Source of the DNA: an uncultured Collinsella sp.
GTDB lineage: Bacteria > Actinomycetota > Coriobacteriia > Coriobacteriales > Coriobacteriaceae
Direction of reading: 5' to 3'
Assembly: GCA_900555555.1 (NCBI GenBank)
Contig: USLK01000001.1
Coordinates: 1-64,000, forward strand
Length of the DNA: 64,000 bases
Positions within the stretch are counted from its first letter, which is position 1. Each line of letters begins with the position of its first letter. Under the pieces are notes generated by a model. It saw only the letters and a program-made list of their open reading frames with translations. It was not told where the DNA came from and did not search any database. Positions 34,578 to 43,969 of this stretch are shown piece after piece. A program made the translations under genes and the position numbers.

Positions 34578-35162
34578 CTATGGACAGGTCGGGCACGACC
34601 GGCGCGCATCGCGGGCGCGGGCCCGATCGAGCGCCGCCTCGGCAGCCGAGAAACGGCATCCGCAATAATTCTGGCGATACATGCCGAGCTCGCGCGATTT
34701 CCTGGTCGCCTCGGGATACCAGGGGCGAAAATCCCTGATGACGGGCGTGAGCCCCTGTGCGGCGGCCAAGCGTCCCAAGACCTCGTTGCACACATCGAAC
34801 AGCTGGTATGGAGACACGGCGAGCGTAGTGGCCACATGGCCGAAACCCTCGCGACGGGCCACGCGGCACGCCTCGGCAAGACGAAGGGCATAGCACGCTC
34901 GGCATCTTCGCTCCCGATCGAGCGCACCCACGCGCGCCGCGCCGTTCTCCCAACGCTCGCGATCGTCTGAGGCCACGATGAGCGGAAGGTCGTTCTCGGT
35001 GCACCAGCGCTGCAACTCCGCGAGGCGCCGATCGTGCTCCGCAAGTGGCTGGATATTGGGATTCGACCACAGTATCGTGGGCTCGAACCCCTCTTCCATA
35101 AGCAGCCGCACGGGTTCGAGCGAGCACGGCGCGCAGCACGCGTGCAAAAGAAGCTTTGTCAT
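34578..35162 (-). CDS. queH: Epoxyqueuosine reductase QueH
   Basis: This 194-residue protein (DUF208/QueH) has the Cys-rich motifs LLHACCAPCS at the start, CRACYALRL in the middle and YRQNYCGC near the end. The paired cysteines hold an iron-sulfur cluster and a disulfide or second metal. QueH replaces the cobalamin-dependent QueG and reduces epoxyqueuosine to queuosine in tRNA. It overlaps the upstream membrane protease gene by four bases (ATGA), so the two are translationally coupled. queA follows. Confidence 0.93.
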   Translation of the reverse strand: MTKLLLHACCAPCSLEPVRLLMEEGFEPTILWSNPNIQPLAEHDRRLAELQRWCTENDLPLIVASDDRERWENGAARVGALDRERRCRACYALRLAEACRVARREGFGHVATTLAVSPYQLFDVCNEVLGRLAAAQGLTPVIRDFRPWYPEATRKSRELGMYRQNYCGCRFSAAEAALDRARARDARRSCPTCP

Positions 35163-35893
35163 CTGTCCTCGTTTTCCCTCGTCCTCGGGCCGTCGGCACC
35201 GGACAGGCCGCCATCGATAACCTTAAAACCCTTTGCGCAAGACGGTTGTACCCCATGACCGGAACTCAAGGCCCCGTCATCCGCGAAAAACGCGACACCC
35301 CATGAGGTGTCCTCACAATACGCGATACGCCGATCCGCATGGATGACCCGGATATATCCCCAGTCCCCGGTGCACCCCGAGAGATGGATGGCCGCCGTGG
35401 CAAGAGTCCATAGCGGCCACCCGAAGCCGATACCGATCGCGACCACCGCGAGCGTGATGACGATCGTGGGCGCGATCAGGACGGCAACGTACCGATCGCG
35501 CTCGAACCGCACCCCCTCCGCACTCGCGTACATGATCCCCATCTTGAAGTCGATGCCGTAGGAGACCGCGTGCCCGGCAGGCAGGAACCGCTCGAAAAAC
35601 AAACCGTGGACGACCTCATGGAGCACGAACGACGCGGCGCAACCGAAGAGCAGCGCGATCCACCAGCCCGCGACGGCCCAGGCGGACACAGCTCGCACGC
35701 CCATCAGCCGCGCTCCCCAGCCGCCCAGTGCCAGCTCCAATTCCAACCGGGGAAATCCCGGTATCGCGGACCCGATGGCAAGCCAGGCAAGGATGAGGAG
35801 CAGGGCGATCCCCAGGATCGCAAACGACCCGCGAGCGGCACGCCGCAGAAACGCCTCGTCCTCAAGGACGCGTATGGCCCCGATTTGCGTCAT
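35159..35893 (-). CDS. DUF3267-type membrane metalloprotease-like protein
   Basis: This 244-residue protein has about four to five membrane helices. It has an HExxH-type zinc motif, HEVVHGLFF, inside the third hydrophobic segment, as in DUF3267 proteins. A soluble C-terminal segment of about 65 residues follows the membrane part. The start is 35893, where GAGGTG is well placed; a longer start at 35911 lacks spacing. It is coupled to queH by an ATGA overlap. A link with queuosine is not obvious, so the coupling may only be operonic. Confidence 0.78.
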   Translation of the reverse strand: MTQIGAIRVLEDEAFLRRAARGSFAILGIALLLILAWLAIGSAIPGFPRLELELALGGWGARLMGVRAVSAWAVAGWWIALLFGCAASFVLHEVVHGLFFERFLPAGHAVSYGIDFKMGIMYASAEGVRFERDRYVAVLIAPTIVITLAVVAIGIGFGWPLWTLATAAIHLSGCTGDWGYIRVIHADRRIAYCEDTSWGVAFFADDGALSSGHGVQPSCAKGFKVIDGGLSGADGPRTRENEDR

Positions 35894-36073
35894 CGGCACA
35901 CCTCGATACATCTCCGCCGAAAACCGTTCCCATTACGCGAACAAGTGTAGCGCGCCGACCGGACACCTATGCGATAATGTAGGATTACGGCAGGTGAATC
36001 CACCGTTTGAAACAATCGAGCAGCACGCGGCCCGCGCATCGGCGATGAGGGGCCATCTGAAAAGGAGCTGTAC

Positions 36074-38227
36074 ATGGCACACAAATTCTCTCGCGACGCG
36101 CGCCCGGCCTGGCCGCATCGCGCCGTCGTCACCGCGGGCATGCCCTACGGCAACAAGGGCCTGCACTTCGGCCATGTGGGCGGAGTCTTCGTTCCCGCCG
36201 ACTTCTACGCACGCTTCCTGCGCGACCGCCTGGGCCGCGAGAACGTGATCTTCGTATCGGGCACCGACTGCTACGGCTCCCCCATCATGGAAGGCCACCG
36301 CAAGCATGTCGAGAACGACGGCTACGAGGGCAGCCTGGCCGACTACGTGCAGGAGAACCACATCCGCCAGGAGACCACGCTGGACAACTACGGCATCTCC
36401 TGCGACCTGTTCGCCGGCTCCGCCCTCGAGCCGTCCGCCCGCATCCATGAGCGCGTGACCGCCGAGGTCCTCAACCGTCTTTTCGAGCAAGGCAAGCTCT
36501 CCAGGCTCTCCACCAAGCAGTTCTACGACCCCAAGGCGGGCGCGTTCCTCAACGGCCGCCAGGTCCTGGGCCGCTGCCCCATCCAGGGCTGCAAGTCCGA
36601 GAAGGCCTACGCCGACGAGTGCGACCTGGGCCATCAGTTCGAGCCCGAGGAGCTCATCGCCCCCAAGAGTGCGCTGACCGGCGAGACGCCCGAGCTCGTC
36701 CCGGTGGACAACCTCTACTTCGACCTGCCGGCCTACCTCGACTTCATGAAGGCCTACACCAAGAAGCTCGAGAACGACCCCACCGTGCGCTCCGTGGTCT
36801 CCAAGACCATGGAGGAATGGCTGCTGCCGGCACAGCTCTACATCCAGGTCAAGTTCCGCGAGGCGTTCGATGCCATCGAGGGCGAGCTGCCCGAGCACAC
36901 CGTCACCGAGCCCGAGGGCAACAAGAGCTCCTTCACCGTCACCTTCCCCAGTTGGAAGGAGCGCGACGAGGCCCACGATATCCTCAACCGTGGCGGCGTG
37001 CGCTTCCGCTCCGGCAAAGCGCTCGTGCCCTTCCGCATCACCGGCAACGTGGAATGGGGCGTGCCCGTGCCCGATATCGACGGCTGCTCCGGCCTCACCG
37101 CCTGGGTCTGGCCCGAAAGCCTGTGGGCGCCCATCTCCATCACCCGCTCCGTGCTCGCCGGCGATGCCCAGAAGCTCGATGCCGAGGGTCTCACCGATAA
37201 GACCGCCGGCACCCCGGCCGAATCCGATGCGCAGATCTCCCGCGCGGCCGAGCGCGTTATCCCCGCGCCCGCCTACACGCACAGCTCGCTCGACTGGCAT
37301 GATTGGTGGGCCTCCGAGGACTCCCAGGTGTACCAGTTCATCGGTCAGGACAACATCTACTTCTACTGCATCGCCCAGTCGGCGCTGTGGGAGGCGCTCG
37401 GCTGGAACATGGGGCAATCCACCGTTGCAGCCAACTACCATCTGCTCTACATGGGCAAAAAGGCCAGCTCCAGCTCCCAGACCCCGCCGCCGCCCGCCGA
37501 CGAGCTGCTCGAGCACTACACCTGCGAACAGCTGCGCTCCCACTGGCTCTCGCTGGGCCTCGGCGAAAAGCCGGTGAGCTTCTCACCCAAGGTCTACGAT
37601 ACCCGCGAGACCGGCAAGAACCCCGATGGAACCCCGCTGCTCGCCTGCGACGACAAACGCGTCATCGATCCCGTCCTCAAGGAGGGCGCGCTGCTCACCG
37701 GCGTCTTCAACCGTCTGGCCCGTTCCTGCTTCTACGGCGTGGCCCCCAAGGACGGCGACGAGGCTCCCTACCGCACCGGCTGCATTCCGGCCGGCACGCC
37801 CGACACCGAGGTCCTCGAGGACGCCGAGCAGGCCGCCCTCGCTTTCGAGCAGGCCATGTACACCTTCGAGCTGCACCGTGCCCAGGCCGTCTGCGACGAC
37901 TACCTGCGCCGCGCCAACAAGCGCTGGGCCAGCGAGTCCAAGGAGGCCAAGAACAGCGGGGACGATGAGCTCATGGAGCGTGCCCTCGTCAACGCGTTCC
38001 ACGCGCTGCACGTGGCCACCGTCCTCATGCACGGCATCGTCCCGGCAGGATGCGAGCTCATCTGCGAATACTTCGATATCGCACCCGAGGTCTTCTTCTC
38101 CTGGGATCACATCTTCGAGACCATGGGCCAGATCATCGAGGGCCTGGGCGAGGCGCCCGGCACGCACGCCGTCAAGCCGCTGCCGCCGCGCTTCGACTTC
38201 TTCGCCAAGCACGAGAGCCAGTACTAG
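36074..38227 (+). CDS. Methionyl-tRNA synthetase-like protein with unusual KMSKS region
   Basis: This 717-residue class I synthetase-like protein has the HIGH-type motif HFGH at 31-34 and a zinc knuckle with C168, C173, C183 and H187. Where MetRS has KMSKS, this protein reads KASSSSQ at 463-469 followed by four Pro. The rest of the C-terminal anticodon region is present. It resembles the MetRS-like paralogs of anaerobes annotated only as class I tRNA ligase family. It may be an active but divergent MetRS or have another role. AAAAGGAG precedes the ATG. No other MetRS lies in the window. Confidence 0.82.
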   Translation: MAHKFSRDARPAWPHRAVVTAGMPYGNKGLHFGHVGGVFVPADFYARFLRDRLGRENVIFVSGTDCYGSPIMEGHRKHVENDGYEGSLADYVQENHIRQETTLDNYGISCDLFAGSALEPSARIHERVTAEVLNRLFEQGKLSRLSTKQFYDPKAGAFLNGRQVLGRCPIQGCKSEKAYADECDLGHQFEPEELIAPKSALTGETPELVPVDNLYFDLPAYLDFMKAYTKKLENDPTVRSVVSKTMEEWLLPAQLYIQVKFREAFDAIEGELPEHTVTEPEGNKSSFTVTFPSWKERDEAHDILNRGGVRFRSGKALVPFRITGNVEWGVPVPDIDGCSGLTAWVWPESLWAPISITRSVLAGDAQKLDAEGLTDKTAGTPAESDAQISRAAERVIPAPAYTHSSLDWHDWWASEDSQVYQFIGQDNIYFYCIAQSALWEALGWNMGQSTVAANYHLLYMGKKASSSSQTPPPPADELLEHYTCEQLRSHWLSLGLGEKPVSFSPKVYDTRETGKNPDGTPLLACDDKRVIDPVLKEGALLTGVFNRLARSCFYGVAPKDGDEAPYRTGCIPAGTPDTEVLEDAEQAALAFEQAMYTFELHRAQAVCDDYLRRANKRWASESKEAKNSGDDELMERALVNAFHALHVATVLMHGIVPAGCELICEYFDIAPEVFFSWDHIFETMGQIIEGLGEAPGTHAVKPLPPRFDFFAKHESQY

Positions 38228-38235
38228 ATCGTTCC

Positions 38236-38269
38236 GCAAACGGGACCCGACTCATCGGGTCCCGTTTGC
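38236..38269 (+). terminator. Terminator of the MetRS-like gene
   Basis: GCAAACGGGACCCGA pairs perfectly with its complement around a four-base loop. Confidence 0.85.
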
Positions 38270-38315
38270 GCATACGCTACACTTGTATCCGATGAACCGT
38301 TTGCAAAGGAGTCCC

Positions 38316-38855
38316 ATGCCCCTCACCGTCCGACCGGCATCCGTCGCCGACATCCCCGCCATCGCCGCCGCCTTCGAGGACGGCAGGCGCGCGCTTGCCC
38401 AGATGAACGTCCCGCAATGGCAGGGGGAGTATCCCAACGAGCTCGATGCGGCCGATGATATCAAACGAGGCATTTCATACGTCGCATGCGATGGGGACGG
38501 CACGGTCCTGGGGGTGCTCGCCTACACGCTCGACGGCGAGGCGACCTACGATGAGATCGATGGCACATGGCTCACCGAATCCGCGAGCAGCAGCCCCACA
38601 TATGCCACGATCCACCGCTGCTCCGTCGCTGCGAACGCCGCCCGTCAGGGCGTCATGAGCGCGCTGATGCACGCAGTCGAGGATATGGCGCGCGCCGCGG
38701 GCGCCAAAAGCCTCCGCATCGACACGCATCCCAACAACGCCCGCATGCACGGTCTGGCGATCAAGCTCGGCTTTACGCGATGCGGCACCATCACCCTCCC
38801 CTATGAGGATGAGATCGACCCCACCCGCTTCGTCTACGAAAAGGTCATCGCGTAA
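38316..38855 (+). CDS. GNAT-family N-acetyltransferase
   Basis: This 179-residue protein has the GNAT layout: strands from VRPAS, a central RCSVAANAARQGVMSALM with the acetyl-CoA loop, and HPNNARMHGLAIKLGFTRCG near the end. It transfers an acetyl group to an amine; the acceptor is unknown. AAAGGA precedes the ATG at 38316. Its stop and the start of the next gene share a base (TAATG), so the methyltransferase is translated by coupling. Confidence 0.87.
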   Translation: MPLTVRPASVADIPAIAAAFEDGRRALAQMNVPQWQGEYPNELDAADDIKRGISYVACDGDGTVLGVLAYTLDGEATYDEIDGTWLTESASSSPTYATIHRCSVAANAARQGVMSALMHAVEDMARAAGAKSLRIDTHPNNARMHGLAIKLGFTRCGTITLPYEDEIDPTRFVYEKVIA

Positions 38856-39685
38856 TGGCCGGGGCCCGCATTCAGAAATTCCTCGACGCGGCACGGCTCA
38901 TGCGATGCCCCCTGTGCGGCGCGCCGTTTACGCCCTCCGACCCATCCCTGGTCTGCGCGCACGGGCATCGCTTCGATATCTCCGCCAAGGGCTTCATCAC
39001 CACGGTCTCCAACTGCGCGCCACTCAAGGGGTACGATGCGGGGTTTTTCGAAAGCCGTCGGCGCATCATGGATGCGGGATATTACGACGCCATCGTCGAG
39101 GCGCTGGTCGATGCGCTCGGCAGTCTGCCCGCCACGGCCGTTCTCGTAGACGCCGGGTGCGGCGAGGGGCATTACGCCAAAAGCCTCCAGACGTCCTTCG
39201 GCTGCAGGGTCGCCGCGCTCGACTATTCCAAGGACGCCATCAGATGCGCCGCACGGGGCGCGAACGACGTCCTGTGGTTCGTAGCCGATGTCGCCAATAT
39301 CCCGCTCTCAGACGCCAGCTCAGACGCTCTCATCGATGTCTTCACCCCGGCGAACTACGCCGAGTTCTCCCGGGTGCTCAAACCGGGCGGCGTGCTCATC
39401 AAAGTCATCCCCGCCGCACGGCATATGCACGAGATTCGCGAGCTCGTGGGGCTGAGCGGATCGGAGGACGATTTCTCCAACCAACGCGTCATCGACCACT
39501 TCGCCGAGTTCTTCCCCTCCTTCGAGCGACGGCGCGTCACCTCCGTCCATGCCGTGCGCGCAGAGCATGCCGCCGACCTGGTCCGCATGAGCCCCGTCTC
39601 CTTCGGCGTCGATCCGGCGACGCTCGCGCTCGACCGGCTCGGCAGCATCACCGTCGATGCCGAGCTGCTCATCGCGCGCCGATAG
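38855..39685 (+). CDS. RlmA-type 23S rRNA guanine-N1 methyltransferase
   Basis: This 276-residue protein has a zinc ribbon at the start (CPLCGAPF and CAHGHRFD) followed by a SAM-dependent methyltransferase fold with VLVDAGCGEGHYAKSL. RlmA enzymes methylate G745 or G748 of 23S rRNA in the cytoplasm, which can affect macrolide-type drug response. The match is to the family; the exact guanine is not readable. It is coupled to the acetyltransferase by an overlapping stop and start. Confidence 0.87.
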   Translation: MAGARIQKFLDAARLMRCPLCGAPFTPSDPSLVCAHGHRFDISAKGFITTVSNCAPLKGYDAGFFESRRRIMDAGYYDAIVEALVDALGSLPATAVLVDAGCGEGHYAKSLQTSFGCRVAALDYSKDAIRCAARGANDVLWFVADVANIPLSDASSDALIDVFTPANYAEFSRVLKPGGVLIKVIPAARHMHEIRELVGLSGSEDDFSNQRVIDHFAEFFPSFERRRVTSVHAVRAEHAADLVRMSPVSFGVDPATLALDRLGSITVDAELLIARR

Positions 39686-39686
39686 C

Positions 39687-39722
39687 ATGAGGCCCCGATT
39701 CCCACCGGAACCGGGGCCTCAT
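39687..39722. terminator. Terminator between methyltransferase and UbiB-like genes
   Basis: ATGAGGCCCCGATTCC pairs with GGAACCGGGGCCTCAT with one mismatch and a four-base loop, between convergent genes. Confidence 0.8.
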
Positions 39723-39744
39723 CCAGTTTGGCCCGCAGGGGCCC

Positions 39745-41514
39745 TTACGGGCGCTTGGCATGGCTGTTGCGCCATATCTCGCGCCCCAGGCCGAGCGCCA
39801 AGATCAATGCGCTCGCGTAACCCAAGAAACCGATCACCGGGATGCCGAAGATAACGGGTTCGATCTTGGCGTAATACACCACCGATGACCCGATGAACAG
39901 ACCCGCGATCACGATCGCCATCGAGAGACGGTCGACGATGCCGCCGAAATGACGCAGAACCTGCTCGCTGCCCAGCACCTGGGTGTTGATCTTGAGCTGG
40001 CCGCGGGTCAGCATCCGGGATGCGAGGCCCAGCTGCTCCGCGGATTCCAAATGCCCCCTCGCGGCCCTGATGGAAGCTCCCGTGAATTCGTGCAGCGCCT
40101 CCTCGAGTTGCTTGTAGCTGCTCTTCTCGTTGCGGATATGGGCCGAGATTATCTGGATCATGTTCACATCGGGCATATATTCCGTGAGCAGGCCCTCGAG
40201 CGTCACCATGCCGCGGGCGAACATGGTGACCACGCTCGGCAGCTCCACATCGTTCTTGCGGGCCAGGTTCACCAGCGATGTCAGGAACTCACCGATATCC
40301 AGGTCCTTCAAGTCGAGTCCGGCGAAGTCGGCGACGATGAAGTCCAAATCGCTCAGAAACGTCGAATGGTCAAGCTCCGAGGAGTCCCCGCGCGTCACCG
40401 CGAACCGCATGAGCGAGTCCTTCAGCTTGGGCACATCGTTTTGCGCTACCGCGAAGATCATATCCTTGACTATCCCGCGGTCGTGGCTCGACATGCGGCC
40501 GACCATGCCCATATCGATGAAGAACACCTCGCCGTCTTTCACGATGATGTTGCCCGCATGCGGATCGGCATGGAAAAAGCCATCGTCCAGGACCTGCGTC
40601 GCATAATCGTCCACTATGCGCGAGCCGATTCTCTTCAAGTCGTAGCCCTTTGCCGCAAGCTGATCGGGATCGGCCACGGATATGCCCTCGACGTAATCCA
40701 TCACCACGATATGCTCGGTGCAGTATTCCCGATACGGACGCGGGCAGGTAATGCCCCTCGTGCCCCTGTGAAACCGATAGAAGTCCTCAAGGTTGCGAGC
40801 CTCCATCAGGAAGTTCGTCTCCTCGCGGAAGGATTGCCACAGCTCCTCGACCACACCTTTGAGGTCGACGAACTGATCCGTCTTCACAAAATGCGAGGCG
40901 ATATCGACGATAGACCTCATGATGTCGATGTCTTGCGCCATGACCTGCTGGGCTCCCGGGCGCTGGATCTTGATGGCCACGTCCTCGCCCGAGACCAGTC
41001 GTGCGCGATGGACCTGGGCGAGCGAGGCGCTTCCCAGCGGCTTGCGGTCGATTTCGACGAAGATCTCATTCAGGTCACACCCATATTCGGCTATCAGGCA
41101 ATCGTGGACCACGGCGAACGGGACGGGCTCGACATCCGTGCGAAGCCTGCGAAGCTCGTCGCAGAACGGCTGCGGCAGGATCTCCGATCGGTTGGCGAGG
41201 ATCTGGCCCATCTTGACGAACATGGGGCCGAGCTCTTCGAGCAGGCAGCGGAGCCTAAGCGGCGTGATATCATGCCAGACTTCGTATTTGCGCGCGAGCG
41301 AGAAGATCTCCCCGATACGCTTGCGACGGCCCGCGGCGGTGAGCTGGTACTTCTCCGATGGCGCCATGGACTGAGGCCCCTCGTCCACCTCGTCGGCGGC
41401 ACGAGGGTGCCTCCATGGCCGGTTGAGCATCTCCGCCTCGATCTCGTTCAATACAACGGTATCCTCGGGGGACAGATGGCGCGCCGCGTCTTTCTTTTGG
41501 TCATCGTCTGTCAT
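39745..41514 (-). CDS. AarF/ABC1/UbiB-family kinase-like protein
   Basis: This 589-residue protein has the ABC1 signature motifs: FVKMGQ (KxGQ) near 99-104, the Ala-rich loop LGSASLAQVHRA, the VAIKIQRP lysine, HADPHAGN and the DFG-like FIDMG. Two membrane helices close it. UbiB-type proteins are atypical kinases or ATPases that help ubiquinone or lipid biology. In a likely quinone-poor anaerobe, a lipid-related or stress role is more probable. It begins eight bases after a phasin-like gene and shares its mRNA. Confidence 0.9.
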   Translation of the reverse strand: MTDDDQKKDAARHLSPEDTVVLNEIEAEMLNRPWRHPRAADEVDEGPQSMAPSEKYQLTAAGRRKRIGEIFSLARKYEVWHDITPLRLRCLLEELGPMFVKMGQILANRSEILPQPFCDELRRLRTDVEPVPFAVVHDCLIAEYGCDLNEIFVEIDRKPLGSASLAQVHRARLVSGEDVAIKIQRPGAQQVMAQDIDIMRSIVDIASHFVKTDQFVDLKGVVEELWQSFREETNFLMEARNLEDFYRFHRGTRGITCPRPYREYCTEHIVVMDYVEGISVADPDQLAAKGYDLKRIGSRIVDDYATQVLDDGFFHADPHAGNIIVKDGEVFFIDMGMVGRMSSHDRGIVKDMIFAVAQNDVPKLKDSLMRFAVTRGDSSELDHSTFLSDLDFIVADFAGLDLKDLDIGEFLTSLVNLARKNDVELPSVVTMFARGMVTLEGLLTEYMPDVNMIQIISAHIRNEKSSYKQLEEALHEFTGASIRAARGHLESAEQLGLASRMLTRGQLKINTQVLGSEQVLRHFGGIVDRLSMAIVIAGLFIGSSVVYYAKIEPVIFGIPVIGFLGYASALILALGLGREIWRNSHAKRP

Positions 41515-41522
41515 AATCGGTG

Positions 41523-41948
41523 CTATTCGTCCCGCTCGGCCTCGACGTCCCCGGAACCCTCCGCAGCATCATCGCACTCGACCTCCACGGTCACCGTCGC
41601 ATCGTCCACGGAATCGACCAAATCGCGCACATGGGCCATGAACTCGATGCGCTCGGTCTTGGTGAGAAGGCGGACGCGGGCCAAGATCAGCTCGTCGAGC
41701 ACGCGCTCGGCAGCGGACTCGCCCTTGGAGCTCAGGCGCTCGGTCACATCCGAGAACGTCCCGCCCGCCTCCTCGAAGATGTCGAACATGGAACGGGCGA
41801 AATCGGGGGCCGAGTGATCATGGCGAACCTGGTCGCCCTTGGCGCTCAAACGCTCCGTCATCTCCTGGGTCTTCTCGACAGCGGTGGCCGCCACGCCGAT
41901 GCTGACGTTCACCATCTCGTTGATAAGCTCCTCGAACTTGGTTGCCAT
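41523..41948 (-). CDS. Phasin-like coiled-coil protein
   Basis: This 141-residue protein is mostly amphipathic helix with no signal peptide. The stretches NEMVNVSIGVAATAVEKTQEMTERL and FSDVTERLSSKGESAAERVLDEL give it a phasin-like look. The last 20 residues are acidic. Phasins coat storage granules, but no granule synthase lies nearby. Its tight pairing with the UbiB-like kinase suggests a shared membrane or lipid-related task. AAGGAG precedes the ATG at 41948, and a perfect 12-base palindrome (ACTGCCGGCAGT) lies at 41985-41996 upstream. Confidence 0.8.
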   Translation of the reverse strand: MATKFEELINEMVNVSIGVAATAVEKTQEMTERLSAKGDQVRHDHSAPDFARSMFDIFEEAGGTFSDVTERLSSKGESAAERVLDELILARVRLLTKTERIEFMAHVRDLVDSVDDATVTVEVECDDAAEGSGDVEAERDE

Positions 41949-42033
41949 GATGACTCCTTGCCGCGGCGTGCGCCGCTACCCAATACTGCCGGCAGTTGGT
42001 CTTTTTGTACCCCACCGCATAGCCGTCAATCAC

Positions 42034-42072
42034 GGGCGGCGGCGGGATATCCTCATCCTCTCGCCGCCGCCC
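42034..42072 (-). terminator. Hairpin after the C69 dipeptidase gene
   Basis: GGGCGGCGGCG pairs perfectly with CGCCGCCGCCC around a 17-base loop, just past the dipeptidase stop. No clear T run follows. Confidence 0.55.
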
Positions 42073-42080
42073 GAGCGCGA

Positions 42081-43718
42081 TTATCGCTCGTTGTCGGACA
42101 TCGCGAAGCCGCTCTTCATGGAACAGCTCACCGTATAGAGCACCTTGCCCAGGAGCTTATCGGTCTCATCCTTGACCTTGTCGACCAACGCCCCGTTGGC
42201 CTGCTCGAGAATGGCGGGCACATCGCCCGCGGGAAGGTCGGCCACCCTGGCGTCGGTCTCGCGCAGCATCTGGTGGCCCAGTGCCGCGACCTTCTCCTGA
42301 TAGGAGCTGATCGCCTGCGAGGTCTCATGGAAGCGTACGTCGGCGAGGGCGGCGATGATGCGGTTCACCCAATAGAAGTTCTCGCTCGTCACGCGCGACG
42401 TGGTGCTCTCGAGGTACTCCGGGAACGAGCTGACATTGGGATAGAGCGCAACCAGGCCGTTGAAGGCATTGGAGCCGAACGATATCCACTGGACGCAGCG
42501 GCTCGCCTCGTTGCCATATGGGCGCACCTGCAGGACGGCGAGCTGGCTCGTGCGGCAGATGCCGATGGGACGGTACAGCCCCCTTGTTGCCGGCGTGCCC
42601 TTCTTGCCGTAGCAATCGTACTCGGTCCCCTGATAGTGGGACGAGAGCACGTACTTGACGTCCTCGATGGTCAGCAACCGCTCGGGAACGCGGGACCAGG
42701 GGATATCGTCGGACTCGGGCGTGTAGTCGGCATCGGGGCCGTCCCACGCATCGGACGGGTTGAGACAGCGCTGCATGTACCAGGCGCGCGGCGTGTTGTA
42801 CACATGGTCGCCGTCATTGTGCGTACCGAAGGCATGGCGCGTGTTGAAGATGTCGCCGTTGAGCATGCCCTCGCGCAGGTCGCAAATCATATCGTCGAGC
42901 GTCGGCTCGCCGTCTCCGGCCCCCTCATCACCGTCGAACTCCTCGTCACCGAAAGCAAGATCGAGCAGGTCGTCGATGTCGATGAGATTTCGCATGGTGA
43001 GGTTGAGATGGTTGGACTCCATCCAGGACCGAAGGTCGGAACTGGCCATGTGATCGAACTGCTCGCCCTCCGCATCGGCAAGATCGAAATAATCGATACC
43101 GGACTGGTTGGGCATCGTGACATAGGAGTCATCGGGGACGCGCTTCGCTATCCAGTGATGGCCACCGATGGTCTCCAGCCACCAGATCTCGTTCACATCG
43201 GAGAACGCGATACCGTTCATCTCGTATGTTCCATACTTCTCCAGAAGCTCGCCCAGGCGCTGGACGCCCTCGCGCGCGGAGTGAATGTACGGGAGCACGC
43301 AGGTGACGAAGTCCTCCTCGCCCAGACCGCCGGGCTTGCCCGGGACGTAGCCCTCCTCGCCCTCTTTGCCGCGCGCGGGAACATATTCCACAAGCGGGTC
43401 GGCGCCCAGCACGCGCTCGTTGCTCGCGATGGTCTCGGTGGCGCTCATGCCCACGTTGGCGTCGTTGAATCCGGCGGCCGCCCACACCCCATGGCCGTCG
43501 ACGGCATCCGGCACGCTGGAATACCGCATGGGATCGGCCGGCAGCTCGAAGCTGAGATGCGAGGCCACGGTCGTATAGACGCGCGGCTGGTCCTCGGGTT
43601 TGACCACGGCCATGCGCTTGGGTTCAAACTGCCCGTTGGGCGAATCCTCGTTGCGAGCTACGATGGTCGAGCCATCGTAGCTCGCATGCTTGCCAATCAG
43701 AATCGTGGTGCAGGCCAT
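42081..43718 (-). CDS. Peptidase family C69 dipeptidase
   Basis: This 545-residue protein starts MACTT, so the third residue is the Cys expected to become the N-terminal nucleophile after a two-residue cut, as in C69 and other Ntn hydrolases. Conserved blocks include IVARNEDSPNGQ, AAAGFNDANVGMSATET and FSDVNEIWWLETIGGHHW. It cleaves dipeptides or similar amides. Two acidic loops (about 270-290) are unusual. AAGGAGGA marks the ATG at 43718; a longer start at 43745 would spoil the processed N-terminus. It lacks a signal peptide and is probably cytoplasmic. Confidence 0.88.
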   Translation of the reverse strand: MACTTILIGKHASYDGSTIVARNEDSPNGQFEPKRMAVVKPEDQPRVYTTVASHLSFELPADPMRYSSVPDAVDGHGVWAAAGFNDANVGMSATETIASNERVLGADPLVEYVPARGKEGEEGYVPGKPGGLGEEDFVTCVLPYIHSAREGVQRLGELLEKYGTYEMNGIAFSDVNEIWWLETIGGHHWIAKRVPDDSYVTMPNQSGIDYFDLADAEGEQFDHMASSDLRSWMESNHLNLTMRNLIDIDDLLDLAFGDEEFDGDEGAGDGEPTLDDMICDLREGMLNGDIFNTRHAFGTHNDGDHVYNTPRAWYMQRCLNPSDAWDGPDADYTPESDDIPWSRVPERLLTIEDVKYVLSSHYQGTEYDCYGKKGTPATRGLYRPIGICRTSQLAVLQVRPYGNEASRCVQWISFGSNAFNGLVALYPNVSSFPEYLESTTSRVTSENFYWVNRIIAALADVRFHETSQAISSYQEKVAALGHQMLRETDARVADLPAGDVPAILEQANGALVDKVKDETDKLLGKVLYTVSCSMKSGFAMSDNER

Positions 43719-43969
43719 GGGTCCTCCTTGCGTAGTAAACGTCATCAGGGCCTAGTGTACCCAACCGGACGGACGCAAACCCTGTATAGCGGATGCGGAC
43801 CACACCAGTTTTCCAAGCCGCAACACTCGTTTCATCATAAACGTAAGGCCTTTATTACGCTTTTGGTGCTGACGGTAATTCAGACCTGATAGAGGGGTAA
43901 GATTGCACGAACGCTCGCGACCGCGACGCGTGTGCTTTGCCCGCAGGGGCGCCGAAAGAAAGGTTCAGT

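Noticed and set aside
41520..43889. A nearly 800-codon plus-strand frame over the phasin-like and C69 genes
   Set aside because: Antisense shadow; C69 and the phasin-like gene have proper starts and ribosome sites.
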